From positions 1-64,000 of the forward strand of contig JBOFGV010000096.1 in NCBI GenBank assembly GCA_051649305.1: 64,000 bases of DNA. Direction: 5' to 3'. This document shows, one piece after another, positions 25,955-34,694 of this stretch (position 1 is its first letter; every line of letters begins with the position of its first letter). The translations under genes were made by a program, and so were the position numbers. Below the pieces are notes generated by a model. The model was not told where the DNA came from and ran no database searches. It worked only from the letters and a program-made list of their open reading frames with translations. Source of the stretch: JADCCX01 sp051649305. GTDB taxonomy: Bacteria; Pseudomonadota; Alphaproteobacteria; Rhizobiales; Beijerinckiaceae.

Positions 25955-27862
25955 TCACTGTGCTTTCGCCGGTGTGACCCTGTGCTGTTTTGCGTGCAGA
26001 CCAAGCAGCAAAAGGCCAGCAATGAAGCCTGCGGCCTCAACCCAGACCGTCAGCGGACCAAGCACCGTGACTGGCACAAGAATGATGACGCCGACAATGA
26101 GCCAGAGCAACCGCTCGGCATTTTGCAAAGGACCCAGTGCATGGCCAACCAAAGCGCCTGTCACCAGCGGTATGGCAATGCAGGCCCCCACGGCCACAGC
26201 TGCAATTTCAAAGGCTGATCCCAGCAGCAGAATGGCCGGCTGATAGATGAAGAGGAAAGGCACCAAAAAGGCAATCCAGCTGATCCGCACACTGTGCCAG
26301 GCAACCGCCACCGGGGAGGCCTGCGCAATGGACGCCGCCGCAAAAGCAGCGAGCGCTACCGGTGGTGTGATCATCGACAGCAGCCCATAGTAGAACACAA
26401 ACATGTGGGCGCTGATCGGTGGAATGCCTAGCTTGACGAGGCTGGGTGCGGCCAGTGTCGCCAGCAGCATGTAGACGGCAGTGGTTGGCATGCCCATGCC
26501 CAGAATGAGCGACACAGCGGCTGTCACCACCAGCAGCAGGAACAGGTTGGATTTTCCCAGTTCCAGCAAAAGCAGCGACAGGGTGAAGCCAAGGCCCGTC
26601 GTAGTAAGGATGCCGATGATCATGCCTGCCAGCGCACAGACCAGCAGGACATCCGCAGCGGCGAGGCCGGTTTCAGACACTTCCTTCAACAGAAATTTCA
26701 GCGTGAAACCTTGCCCGCGCAACAGCACAAGCGCGATCAGCGCCAGCATGGCCGCACTCAGAACAGCCGCCAGCTCCGGCTGAAGATTGTACCAGAAGAT
26801 GCCGCCCAGCACGATGACGAAGGCAAGCGCCAGCAGACTGCTCTCGCGCTGCAAAGCCCGCAACGGTTTGCCGATGCTTTCCGTGACCGGCGGCAAGCCC
26901 ATGCGCCTTGCGGTGAAATCGAGCTGGCAAAGGATCGAGCCATAAAACAGCATTGCAGGCAGCAAGGCCGCCAGCATGATGGTGGCATAGGGAACCTTCA
27001 GATACTCCGCCATGATGAAGGCCGCCGCGCCCATGACAGGCGGCATGATCTGGCCGCCAGTGGACGATACGGCTTCCGCTGCCGCCGCATCTTCCTTGCT
27101 GTAGCCATTGCGCTGCATCATGCCGATGGTGACTGAACCATTGGCCATGACATTGGCCACAGCGGAACCTGACACCGTTCCAAACAGCATGGACGAGATG
27201 ATAGTGATGCGGCCTGATGCACCCGGCGCATTGCCTGCCAGTCTTGCACCCAGGGCATCAAAAACATCGGCTGCGCCAACCGCCACCAGCAGGCGGCCAA
27301 ACAGGATGAACGGCACGATGACGAAGCAGGCGACAGTGAGGGTCTGGCCCAGAAGGGCTGTCGAATCCGCGCCCAGAAAACCAAGGAGCTGCATGATCGT
27401 CAGCGATTTTCCACCGATAGAGGCAGGCAGCAAATGGCCGAAGAGTGCATAGGCAAACAGCAGGGCAAAGACGACTGTCAATGTCCAGCCAACCACGCGG
27501 CGCATGCCTTCCACCAGCAGAACAATGGCCACAAAGCCAAAGCTTGCCGCTTCAACCGGACGGAAGAAAGCGCCTTCTGACAACACCGGAAACCGGATGA
27601 AAAGGGCGGCACCAAAGATGAGGGAAACGACAGCAAGCATACGGCTGACAAGCAAGGCTGCTGCGCCCTTGCCCGGCATCCGCAGAAAGACCACAGCCAG
27701 GCCGCAGGCAAGAACCGCTGCTGCAATCTGTTCATCAAGAATGAACAGACCATAGCGCGCAGGCAGGCCCAGCACGGCAATAAGCGGCAGCAAGGCAACG
27801 CCAAGCCCCAGAACCCTTGCTATCACAAGACCCATGGACTCAACCGGTTGTGATGCAGTCAC
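25955..27862 (-). CDS. TRAP transporter fused permease, TAXI type
   Basis: A 635-residue membrane protein joining DctQ-like and DctM-like parts, as in TAXI systems. The DctM-like core has GTVSGSAVANVMANGSVTIGMM, EAVSSTGGQIMPPVMGAAAFIMAEYL and ILGMGMPTTAVYMLLATLAAP, all signature blocks. It overlaps the binding-protein gene by 4 bases (27859-27862). The stop lies 10 bases before the hydrolase start, so hydrolase and isomerase-like gene form one leftward operon with the transporter. Confidence 0.92.
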   Translation of the reverse strand: MTASQPVESMGLVIARVLGLGVALLPLIAVLGLPARYGLFILDEQIAAAVLACGLAVVFLRMPGKGAAALLVSRMLAVVSLIFGAALFIRFPVLSEGAFFRPVEAASFGFVAIVLLVEGMRRVVGWTLTVVFALLFAYALFGHLLPASIGGKSLTIMQLLGFLGADSTALLGQTLTVACFVIVPFILFGRLLVAVGAADVFDALGARLAGNAPGASGRITIISSMLFGTVSGSAVANVMANGSVTIGMMQRNGYSKEDAAAAEAVSSTGGQIMPPVMGAAAFIMAEYLKVPYATIMLAALLPAMLFYGSILCQLDFTARRMGLPPVTESIGKPLRALQRESSLLALAFVIVLGGIFWYNLQPELAAVLSAAMLALIALVLLRGQGFTLKFLLKEVSETGLAAADVLLVCALAGMIIGILTTTGLGFTLSLLLLELGKSNLFLLLVVTAAVSLILGMGMPTTAVYMLLATLAAPSLVKLGIPPISAHMFVFYYGLLSMITPPVALAAFAAASIAQASPVAVAWHSVRISWIAFLVPFLFIYQPAILLLGSAFEIAAVAVGACIAIPLVTGALVGHALGPLQNAERLLWLIVGVIILVPVTVLGPLTVWVEAAGFIAGLLLLGLHAKQHRVTPAKAQ

Positions 27863-28815
27863 TGTTTGATCTCGACACCAGCCTCACGGAAGAAGCGCGC
27901 TGCTCCGGGGTGATAAGGCACACCGACCGATCCGCCTAGCGCCTTGGGATCAAACTCCTCCCACAAGGGGCTTGTGGCCTTGATGTCAGCTGTGCGGTCA
28001 GACAGGGTTTTGATCAGTTTGTAAACCGTGTCGTCGCTCATGCTGGCATGGGTAAAGAGGGTGTAGGCATAGGAAAAGATCCGTGTGCCTTCCTCGATGC
28101 CGGGGTTGCTGGCCGAAACCGGCATGATGCGCAGGCTCACGCCCGGCAGCCATTTGGCGAGGGTTGGCAAATCACCTTCGGCAAAGGTCAGGAAGCGAAT
28201 GCCGCCGGTGATGCTCTGCTGAAAATCGATGGTATTCTGCGATCCAACAGCGACAATGGATGTATCGATCTGGCCTGCCTTGAACGCATCGAACATGCGT
28301 GGAAAGTTTGGCATAGGCACGCGCGTCACCTCGTCAGGCTTGACGCCGCCGACTTCGAGCATGGCTTTCATGATCACATCGCCCAGCGAGTTCTCTGGAA
28401 ACCAGGGCAGGCGCTTGCCCTTGAGATCAGAGGCCTTCTTGATTTCGGACGCCTTTGTAGACACCAGACCGGCATTGAACGGGAACAATGTCGCCACCAT
28501 CCGCAGGTTGGGCGCTGCCTGCCCTTGCGACATGCCAACGCCGTTGAAGGCATTGGAGGTTTGAGGCGCATTGGCGATGCCGAATTCAATCTGCCCGGCA
28601 TTGATTGGCGGAATGTATTGCGCCGTGTTGGCAACCGGTTGCGGGCGCACCTGAAGGCCGCCGCCGTGCAACGAGACGATCTGCGCAATGGCCGTCGCGA
28701 TTTGCCCAGTTGCACCGCCCTGCGTTGTGCCAAGAGCCACAGTTTGGGCAAAAGACGGCGTCGCCAGACCAACAACAAGCGCCATGGCTTTTCCAAACAC
28801 ACGCAGAATTTTCAT
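27859..28815 (-). CDS. TAXI family TRAP transporter substrate-binding protein
   Basis: A 318-residue periplasmic binding protein with a Sec signal (MKILRVFGKAMALVVGLATP, cleavage near FAQ). The TAXI family pattern is clear: ALGTTQGGATGQIATAIAQIV at the mature N-terminus, then AGQIEFGIANAPQT, and DLKGKRLPWFPENSLGDVIMKAMLEVGG. It is the first gene of the leftward operon. TAXI binders carry small acids such as glutamate, 2-oxoglutarate or aromatic acids; the ligand here is unknown. Confidence 0.92.
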   Translation of the reverse strand: MKILRVFGKAMALVVGLATPSFAQTVALGTTQGGATGQIATAIAQIVSLHGGGLQVRPQPVANTAQYIPPINAGQIEFGIANAPQTSNAFNGVGMSQGQAAPNLRMVATLFPFNAGLVSTKASEIKKASDLKGKRLPWFPENSLGDVIMKAMLEVGGVKPDEVTRVPMPNFPRMFDAFKAGQIDTSIVAVGSQNTIDFQQSITGGIRFLTFAEGDLPTLAKWLPGVSLRIMPVSASNPGIEEGTRIFSYAYTLFTHASMSDDTVYKLIKTLSDRTADIKATSPLWEEFDPKALGGSVGVPYHPGAARFFREAGVEIKQ

Positions 28816-28908
28816 AGAATTTCTCCCGATTCAAACCTGATACTCGATACTCTGGATGCTGCACATGTAAAAGGAAAGACCCTGTTTATGCAGGAAGTAT
28901 TTTATTCT

Positions 28909-29838
28909 TCAGATCGCCGTTTTCACCCCAGCAGGAAAGCCTCCGGCTCGTGCCAAGGCCGATACAACCGGCTTGCCAAGAAGACCTGAAATCCAGCGCG
29001 CTGTCTCAAGCAAGGGCTCAAGCGCCACGCCCGTCCGCACGCCCATACGGTTCATCATGTAGACCAGATCTTCAGTCGCAATATTGCCGGTGGCGGCAGG
29101 CGCAAAAGGACAACCACCAAGCCCGCCGATGGATGAATCCAGCGCATCAACACCGCTTTCCACAGCAGCAAGGGCATTGGCTATCCCTGTGTTGCGCGTA
29201 TCGTGAAAATGGCACCGCTGTTTCAGACCGGGCGCGAGACGTCGCGCTGCGCTGAGCAAGGCACGGACCTGCGCAGGCACACCGCAGCCAATCGTATCAG
29301 CGAAGGCAATTTCATCGGGCGGTGTGACCAGCACCTGTTCCATGACGCCAAGCACTTTTGCCATGGGCATTTCGCCCTCAAAGGGACAGCCAAAACTCGC
29401 TGCGATGCTCACCGTCGTGCGGATGTTTGCACTGCGCGCCATGGCGGAAATGGCACGCCATTGCGCCAGCGTTTCCGCGATGCTGACGCCCTGATTACGC
29501 TGGTTGAAGGTCTCGCTGGCCACAACGACATAGTTGATCTCGCGGCAGCCGACCGCCACCGCCCGCTCGAAACCCTTGGCATTGAGCACAAGGCCGATGT
29601 GACGGGCGTTGTTTGTATTCGCCAACGCAGCGAAAATCTCATCCGCATCACGCATTTGCGGCACGCGCTTCGGGTTGACGAAGCTCGTCACCTCGTGCCG
29701 ACCGATACCAGCTGCTGTTGCTTCAGCAATCAGGCGCAATTTGTCTGCTGTATCGATAAAAACTGGCTCGTTCTGCAGGCCGTCTCTGGGCGAAACCTCA
29801 ACAATCTCGACCGTATCGCCCGCCATGGTTTGCCTCAT
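28909..29838 (-). CDS. Hydroxymethylglutaryl-CoA lyase family protein
   Basis: A 309-residue HMGL-like TIM-barrel lyase. The signature EVSPRDGLQNEP is near residue 14, with catalytic Arg-Asp in SPRDG. The HFHDTRNTG block holds metal-ligand histidines, and the catalytic cysteine loop reads GLGGCPFAPAATGN. An ATG at 29826 (MAGDTVEI) is equally possible. It would cleave an HMG-CoA-like 3-hydroxy-3-methyl thioester (HMG-CoA or citramalyl-type) to acetyl-CoA or pyruvate and a keto product. Its divergent neighbour is a CoA-transferase, which could supply the thioester. Confidence 0.9.
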   Translation of the reverse strand: MRQTMAGDTVEIVEVSPRDGLQNEPVFIDTADKLRLIAEATAAGIGRHEVTSFVNPKRVPQMRDADEIFAALANTNNARHIGLVLNAKGFERAVAVGCREINYVVVASETFNQRNQGVSIAETLAQWRAISAMARSANIRTTVSIAASFGCPFEGEMPMAKVLGVMEQVLVTPPDEIAFADTIGCGVPAQVRALLSAARRLAPGLKQRCHFHDTRNTGIANALAAVESGVDALDSSIGGLGGCPFAPAATGNIATEDLVYMMNRMGVRTGVALEPLLETARWISGLLGKPVVSALARAGGFPAGVKTAI

Positions 29839-29934
29839 TGAAAGTTATGGTTGTTGATTCCAGCGCTGATTTCTTGCAGCGCTTTGCCAGACTTGTATAA
29901 CCAGCTTCCACAATCGGAACAATCTCGGGAGATC

Positions 29935-31179
29935 ATGATGAGCGCCAAACCAGACACAGCCCGCGATGCCTCACGGCGCGGCCCGCTGACTGATCTGCGC
30001 GTCATCGAGATGGGGCAACTGCTGGCCGGGCCTTTCTGTGGCCAGTTGCTGGCAGACTTCGGGGCCGAGGTGATCAAGATCGAACAGCCGGGACAGGGTG
30101 ATCCCATGCGCGAGTGGGGGCGTGAGAAACCCCACGGCCTGTCGCTCTGGTGGCCGGTCATTGCCCGCAACAAAAAATCCATTGAACTCAATGCCCGTGG
30201 CGTCGAAGGCCAGCAACTGATCAAGGATCTGGTGGCGAAATCAGACATACTGCTTGAGAACTTCCGCCCTGGCACATTGGAAAAATGGGGTCTGGGCTAC
30301 GACGTTCTGTCAAAGATCAACCCCCGCCTGATCATGATTCGTGTTTCAGGCTATGGCCAGACAGGGCCTTATGCCGAGAAGGCAGGCTACGGTGCCATCG
30401 GTGAGGCCATGGGCGGCCTGCGCCATGTGGTGGGTGATCCATCGTCGCCGCCCAGCCGCATGGGCATTTCTATCGGTGATACAATGGCAGCCACCTTTGC
30501 CTGTCTGGGCGGTTTGATGGCGCTGCATTCCCTGCATCGCACTGGCCATGGGCAAGTGGTGGATTCTGCCATCTATGAGGCGGTGCTCGCGATCATGGAA
30601 TCGCTGGTGACGGAATATGACAAAGCCGGTTTTGTGCGCGAGCGCACCGGCGCGATCCTCCCCAATGTTGCGCCTTCAAACGTCTATCCCACGAAGGATG
30701 GCCGCATGGTGCTGATCGCCGCCAATCAGGACAGCGTCTTCCGCCGCCTTGCCGAGGCGATGGGACGCCCGGAGCTTGGCACCGACACACGCTATGCCAC
30801 GCACGGCGCGCGGGGTGAGCGGCAGAAAGAGCTTGATGACCTGATCGGCGTCTGGACCATGACGATGGATGCAGGCCCCTTGGGCGAATTGCTCGACAGG
30901 CACGGCGTACCGCGGGGCGATATCTACCGTGCACCCGATATGCTGGAAGACGCGCATTTCAAAGCGCGCGAGGCGATCGTGAAGGTGCTGCATCCGAAGT
31001 TTGGCGATCTGAGCATGCAGAACGTTGCGCCCAAGCTGTCGGATACACCTGGTGCTATCGTTGCCAGTGCACCGGACCTCGGCCAGCACAACCGCGAGGT
31101 TTACGAAGGCATCCTGAAGCTCGGGCGCGAACAGATTGACGCGCTGGTCACTGCAGGTGTGATTGGCACGATGAAGTAG
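29935..31179 (+). CDS. CaiB/BaiF family (class III) CoA-transferase
   Basis: A 414-residue class III CoA-transferase. Family marks are LTDLRVIEMGQLLAGPFCGQLLADFGAEVIKIEQPGQGDPMREWG near the N-terminus, and the catalytic aspartate in SIGDTMAATFACLGGLMAL at about residue 180. Two ATG codons at 29935 and 29938 follow CTCGGGAG. It is divergent from the HMG-CoA lyase-like gene. The two together resemble modules that activate a branched dicarboxylate and split it, for example succinyl-CoA:hydroxymethylglutarate or citramalate transfer. Inference from pairing only. Confidence 0.9.
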   Translation: MMSAKPDTARDASRRGPLTDLRVIEMGQLLAGPFCGQLLADFGAEVIKIEQPGQGDPMREWGREKPHGLSLWWPVIARNKKSIELNARGVEGQQLIKDLVAKSDILLENFRPGTLEKWGLGYDVLSKINPRLIMIRVSGYGQTGPYAEKAGYGAIGEAMGGLRHVVGDPSSPPSRMGISIGDTMAATFACLGGLMALHSLHRTGHGQVVDSAIYEAVLAIMESLVTEYDKAGFVRERTGAILPNVAPSNVYPTKDGRMVLIAANQDSVFRRLAEAMGRPELGTDTRYATHGARGERQKELDDLIGVWTMTMDAGPLGELLDRHGVPRGDIYRAPDMLEDAHFKAREAIVKVLHPKFGDLSMQNVAPKLSDTPGAIVASAPDLGQHNREVYEGILKLGREQIDALVTAGVIGTMK

Positions 31180-31224
31180 ACCAAAGCACACTCCTGGCCT
31201 GCTAAAGGGTAATCACGTATTGTT

Positions 31225-31385
31225 TGTCATTCCCGACCGTGTCCGGCGCAGCCGGATCACGAGAGCGGGAATCCAGCACAAGAAGTCTTCTGCAAAAGAT
31301 CTTTTGACGCCTTCGGCGAAGCACTGCGCTGGATCCCGGATCGGCGGATGCAGCTGCGCTGCACCTTGTCCGGGATGACAGTGGG
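31225..31385. repeat. Long imperfect inverted intergenic repeat
   Basis: The gap between the convergent CoA-transferase and monooxygenase genes holds no gene. It begins TCATTCCCG, contains GGGAATCCAGC and GCTGGATCCCGG as inner arms, and ends GTCCGGGATGACA. The unit at 50572-50695 has the same layout, so the two belong to one dispersed family. It may act as a bidirectional terminator. Confidence 0.65.
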
Positions 31386-31416
31386 CATATGCGATTACCC
31401 TACTCTCACTGCAGAG

Positions 31417-32616
31417 TCAGGCCATGCCTGCAACATCACGCAACGACTGGATCATCGATGTGCGCATCAGCGAGGCCTTGTGTTTTACAGGGTCAGCCAC
31501 CGTGCGGCGCAGGTCATCATAATAGGCGGCCCGCGCGGCAGGATCACGCGTATTGAGAATATCGCGGTTGCGCAGTGTCGTTTGCTGCACCACATCCAGC
31601 GCCACCTTGCGGCGCTGGCGCTCATAAGCTCCGAGCGTCTCCAGCGGAGCGCCGCGCATCACTGCCACCAGCTTTTCTGAAAGATTGAAGGCATCGTGAA
31701 TGCCGCCATTGAGACCCATGCCACCCAGTGGATTGTTGACGTGAGCCGCATCACCGGCAAGCAGGATGCGCCCTTTGACATAATGGGCCGCAACCCGCTC
31801 GTGCACGCGGTAAGCGGTGCGGTGCTCTACTGTGTAGGCAACTGAACGCGCGGCAGCGCCCTGCAGTAACTGCTCGATGCGTTCCGGAGAGGTAATGGTC
31901 GCATCGCTGAGGGCTGAATCCACCGGGAACAGCGCCCGCCAGAACTTTGCCGTGCGGATGAGAACAAACCATTCTGTGGGGTCGGAGATATAGGAAATAT
32001 TGGCGACATCCGGCATGGATTCCCGGAAATCGAAAGGTGTAGAGATTGTGAGAAAGGTTTCAGGAATGGTCTGGCCTTCGAACTCAACGCCAATCGAATG
32101 CCGCACCACACTGCCAATGCCATCTGATCCTACAAGGAACGCGCCGGACAGCGTGCGGTGTTTGCCATCGGCATCGACAACATCCACCTCCGCCTGATCA
32201 GCAGTCTGGCGGGCATCAACCACCTTGGTTCCGAACAGGATTGTGGCCAGCGGTTGCTGCTGCAAGCGGGCATAGAGCATCTCGCCCAGACGCCATTGCT
32301 CACATTGCAGCCGAAAAGGATGGTTGGTTTCATCTCCAATCCGCGCCAGTTCGAAATTGGCAATGACGCCGTCTTTCCTGTCGCGGAACTGCCAGATCGG
32401 GCAGATCAGGCCTTGCGCAATCATGCTGTCCACTACGCCAAAACGCTCCAGCATATCCAGCGTGGGAGGATGGAAGGTGGAAGCCCTGAGATCACGGGGC
32501 AATTCTGTCGCGGCCTCGATCAACGTGACAGCGATTCCTGCATCAACCAGCAGGTTGGCAGCAACCAGACCAACAGGGCCTGCGCCGACGATAAGAACGC
32601 TGTTTTTAGTGGTCAT
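31417..32616 (-). CDS. FAD-dependent aromatic monooxygenase (hydroxylase)
   Basis: A 399-residue flavoprotein monooxygenase of the PHBH/UbiH superfamily. The N-terminal dinucleotide motif is VLIVGAGPVGLVAANLLVDAG, the second FAD motif is ILLAGDAAHVNNPLGGMGLN at about residue 285, and the intervening DG motif is FLVGSDGIGSVVRHSIG. ATG 32616 begins MTTKNSVLIVGAG; the frame stays open upstream but that part is antisense to the aldehyde dehydrogenase. It would hydroxylate an aromatic or heteroaromatic ring with NAD(P)H and oxygen. Substrate unknown. Divergent from the aldehyde dehydrogenase, sharing a palindromic control region. Confidence 0.88.
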   Translation of the reverse strand: MTTKNSVLIVGAGPVGLVAANLLVDAGIAVTLIEAATELPRDLRASTFHPPTLDMLERFGVVDSMIAQGLICPIWQFRDRKDGVIANFELARIGDETNHPFRLQCEQWRLGEMLYARLQQQPLATILFGTKVVDARQTADQAEVDVVDADGKHRTLSGAFLVGSDGIGSVVRHSIGVEFEGQTIPETFLTISTPFDFRESMPDVANISYISDPTEWFVLIRTAKFWRALFPVDSALSDATITSPERIEQLLQGAAARSVAYTVEHRTAYRVHERVAAHYVKGRILLAGDAAHVNNPLGGMGLNGGIHDAFNLSEKLVAVMRGAPLETLGAYERQRRKVALDVVQQTTLRNRDILNTRDPAARAAYYDDLRRTVADPVKHKASLMRTSMIQSLRDVAGMA

Positions 32617-32710
32617 GGTCTGGCGCAACGGATTCCTGAAGATCTGAACTGTCTTCACAGGGTGGTTTCGTAGGTCATTTAGGGCGTTGATGGCTGGAAG
32701 ACCAGACTGC

Positions 32711-32731
32711 TGATCATGAAACACATGATCA
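32711..32731. promoter_or_regulatory. Perfect inverted repeat in divergent promoter region
   Basis: TGATCATG-AAACA-CATGATCA has perfect 8-base arms and lies centrally in the 229-base gap between the divergent monooxygenase and aldehyde dehydrogenase genes. The symmetry and position fit an operator controlling both, although no regulator gene is adjacent. Confidence 0.5.
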
Positions 32732-32845
32732 TTCGGAGATGTGCTTCTGATACCCACATGATTCGTACACAACAGCCTGGTTGAACAAAAGCCTTGAAGC
32801 GGGCTGCAGACACTGTAGCCTGCTCCATAAATAAGGAATGCCAGC

Positions 32846-34294
32846 ATGACCCAGCTCTTTTCCAACCTGATCGCCGGAGAAACCGCCAAGGCGGCACAGG
32901 CCTCAGCCAACGTCAATCCATCTAACCTGAAGGACGTGATTGGCGACTTCGCATCGGGTACAAAAGCGGATGCGGATGCGGCGATTGATGCTGCCAGCGC
33001 GGCTTTTCCCGCATGGTCGAGGAGCAATCCGCAACTGCGCCACGACATCCTGATGAAAGCTTCGCTGGAAGTCATGGCGCGCAAAGACGAGCTTGGCAAA
33101 ATCCTCAGTCGTGAAGAAGGCAAGACACTGGCGGAAGGTGTCGGAGAAGCCACTCGCGCCGGACAGATCCTCGCTTTTTTTGCCGGCGAAACGCTGAGAC
33201 TGAATGGCGAGGTGGTCAATTCCATCCGCCCTGGCGTTGGCATCGAAGTCACGCGTGAACCAGTTGGTGTTATCGGCATGATCACGCCCTGGAATTTCCC
33301 GATCGCCATCCCGGCATGGAAAATTGCCCCCGCACTGGCTTACGGCAACACGGTCGTCATCAAACCAGCGGATCTTGTGCCGCATTCCGCCTGGATGCTG
33401 GTTGATATCCTCAACCGCGCCGGATTGCCCAAAGGCGTGCTCAACCTCGTGATGGGCAAGGGCTCCGTTGTTGGTCAGGCCATCATCGACAACCCTGACG
33501 TCACAGCCATTTCCTTCACCGGTTCTGTCAACACAGGACGAAGGATCGCGGCCCAGTGCGTCGCCGCCAGCCCCATGAAAAAGATACAGCTCGAAATGGG
33601 TGGCAAGAACCCGATGGTGGTGCTGGATGACGCTGATCTGGCAGTGGCCGTGGAATGCGCCGTCAATGGTGCTTTCTTCTCCACCGGCCAACGTTGCACA
33701 GCCTCATCGCGTCTTATCGTGACAGACGGTATTCATGATGCTTTTGTCGCCGCGCTGACAGAGCGCATGAAGGGGCTTGTTGTAGACGATGCGCTGAAAG
33801 CGGGCACGCATATCGGCCCTGTGGTTGACCAGAACCAGCTTGAAACAGACGAGAAGTACATCGCCATTGGCCGCGATGAAGGCGCTACGCTCCACTGGGG
33901 CGGCGAGCGCCTGAACCGGGAAACACCGGGCTTCTATTTGCAGCCCGCACTCTTTACGGGTGTCAGCAACACGATGCGGGTTGCACGCGAAGAAATCTTT
34001 GGCCCTGTAGCGGCTGTGATCCGTGCCAAAAACTACGACGATGCTCTTGCGTTGGCCAACGACACCGAGTTTGGTCTCTCAGCAGGCATCTGCACAACCA
34101 GCCTGAAATATGCCACGCATTTCCGGCGCAATGCGGAAGCCGGCATGGTGATGGTCAACCTGCCTACCGCGGGTGTTGATTACCATGTGCCATTCGGTGG
34201 CCGGAAAGGCTCAAGCTACGGCTCCCGCGAACAGGGCGCCTACGCGCGGGAATTCTACACGACGGTCAAAACAGCTTACACTGCTGCGGGGTAG
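32846..34294 (+). CDS. NAD(P)-dependent aldehyde dehydrogenase
   Basis: A 482-residue aldehyde dehydrogenase. Key motifs are VIGMITPWNFPIAIPAWKIAPALAYGNTVV-IKPA for cofactor binding, SFTGSVNTGRRIA, the catalytic glutamate in LEMGGKNPMVV and the catalytic cysteine in FSTGQRCTASSRLIV. Overall it resembles 2-oxoglutarate semialdehyde and related semialdehyde dehydrogenases. The short C-terminal GGRKGSSYGSREQGAYAREFYTTVKT supports that branch. A GGAATGCC site precedes the ATG weakly. It is the last host gene before the integrative element. Confidence 0.9.
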   Translation: MTQLFSNLIAGETAKAAQASANVNPSNLKDVIGDFASGTKADADAAIDAASAAFPAWSRSNPQLRHDILMKASLEVMARKDELGKILSREEGKTLAEGVGEATRAGQILAFFAGETLRLNGEVVNSIRPGVGIEVTREPVGVIGMITPWNFPIAIPAWKIAPALAYGNTVVIKPADLVPHSAWMLVDILNRAGLPKGVLNLVMGKGSVVGQAIIDNPDVTAISFTGSVNTGRRIAAQCVAASPMKKIQLEMGGKNPMVVLDDADLAVAVECAVNGAFFSTGQRCTASSRLIVTDGIHDAFVAALTERMKGLVVDDALKAGTHIGPVVDQNQLETDEKYIAIGRDEGATLHWGGERLNRETPGFYLQPALFTGVSNTMRVAREEIFGPVAAVIRAKNYDDALALANDTEFGLSAGICTTSLKYATHFRRNAEAGMVMVNLPTAGVDYHVPFGGRKGSSYGSREQGAYAREFYTTVKTAYTAAG

Positions 34295-34425
34295 GTGCCT
34301 AGGGCGTGGAGACCATCATCAGTAGCGACGAAAGTACCCGCATTTTCGGCAAATAACCGAAATTCCAGAACCTCGTAAAGAGGCGCTCTCTCGTCACGCG
34401 AAGTGTTCACATTTCTGTTCAGAAA

Positions 34426-34470
34426 TGGTGCGCAAATAGGATTCGAACCTACGACCCCATCATTACGAAT
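34426..34470 (-). pseudogene. 3' half of interrupted tRNA-Thr(CGU)
   Basis: On the minus strand this reads as a tRNA from the anticodon loop (TTCGTAA) through stem TGATG, variable GGGTC, T arm GTAGG-TTCGAAT-CCTAT and acceptor TTGCGC to ACCA. The 5' half is missing here. Its anticodon-stem strand TGATG pairs perfectly with CATCA of the 5' half at 43163-43201, and the acceptor matches that half (GCCGCAA) except for one missing G. It is the displaced 3' half left by insertion of the element, now decayed. Confidence 0.8.
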
Positions 34471-34545
34471 AAGCTATTGATGTTGTTGAGGAAAAAAGAT
34501 CGCGATTGAAAGAGAGTGAATTCACTTCTGGGATCAATAGCTTAT
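34469..34545. repeat. Inverted repeats at the left attachment end
   Basis: Arms ATAAGCTATTGAT (34469-34481) and ATCAATAGCTTAT (34533-34545) are perfect 13-base inverse copies, starting within the core. Between them is a perfect 12-base palindrome AGTGAATTCACT (34515-34526). A second CATTACGA (34550-34557), as in the core, follows. The arrangement suggests recombinase or excisionase binding sites, or a foldable structure at the end. The 34295-34694 stretch holds no gene. Confidence 0.6.
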
Positions 34546-34588
34546 CATTCATTACGACGAGAACGATGACTAAGGCGGTTGAACCAGA

Positions 34589-34610
34589 CGCCCTACTACT
34601 GCCCTACTAA
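34589..34610. repeat. Left copy of end repeat (candidate integrase arm site)
   Basis: CGCCCTACTA-CTG-CCCTACTAA. The same 22-base unit, differing only in the three spacer bases (AGA), occurs in the same orientation at 43082-43103 near the other end of the element. Each unit contains a tandem CCCTACTA. Tyrosine integrases use such paired arm sites near attachment cores. Confidence 0.6.
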
Positions 34611-34694
34611 AAATTACCTTCCTTCAATAACGTAGCCAACTACATCAATCTGACATCCATGGCCTGTCTTGGCCATCAATGTCAGCCCTTATGA

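Noticed and set aside
32617..33309. In-frame N-terminal extension of the FAD monooxygenase
   Set aside because: The open frame continues upstream of 32616, but that sequence is antisense to the aldehyde dehydrogenase and lacks monooxygenase features. The GxGxxG motif begins right after ATG 32616.
34426..34470. Left tRNA fragment as an independent tRNA gene
   Set aside because: There is no D arm, no 5' acceptor strand and no 5' anticodon-stem strand next to it. The sequence past the loop is the element's inverted repeat.
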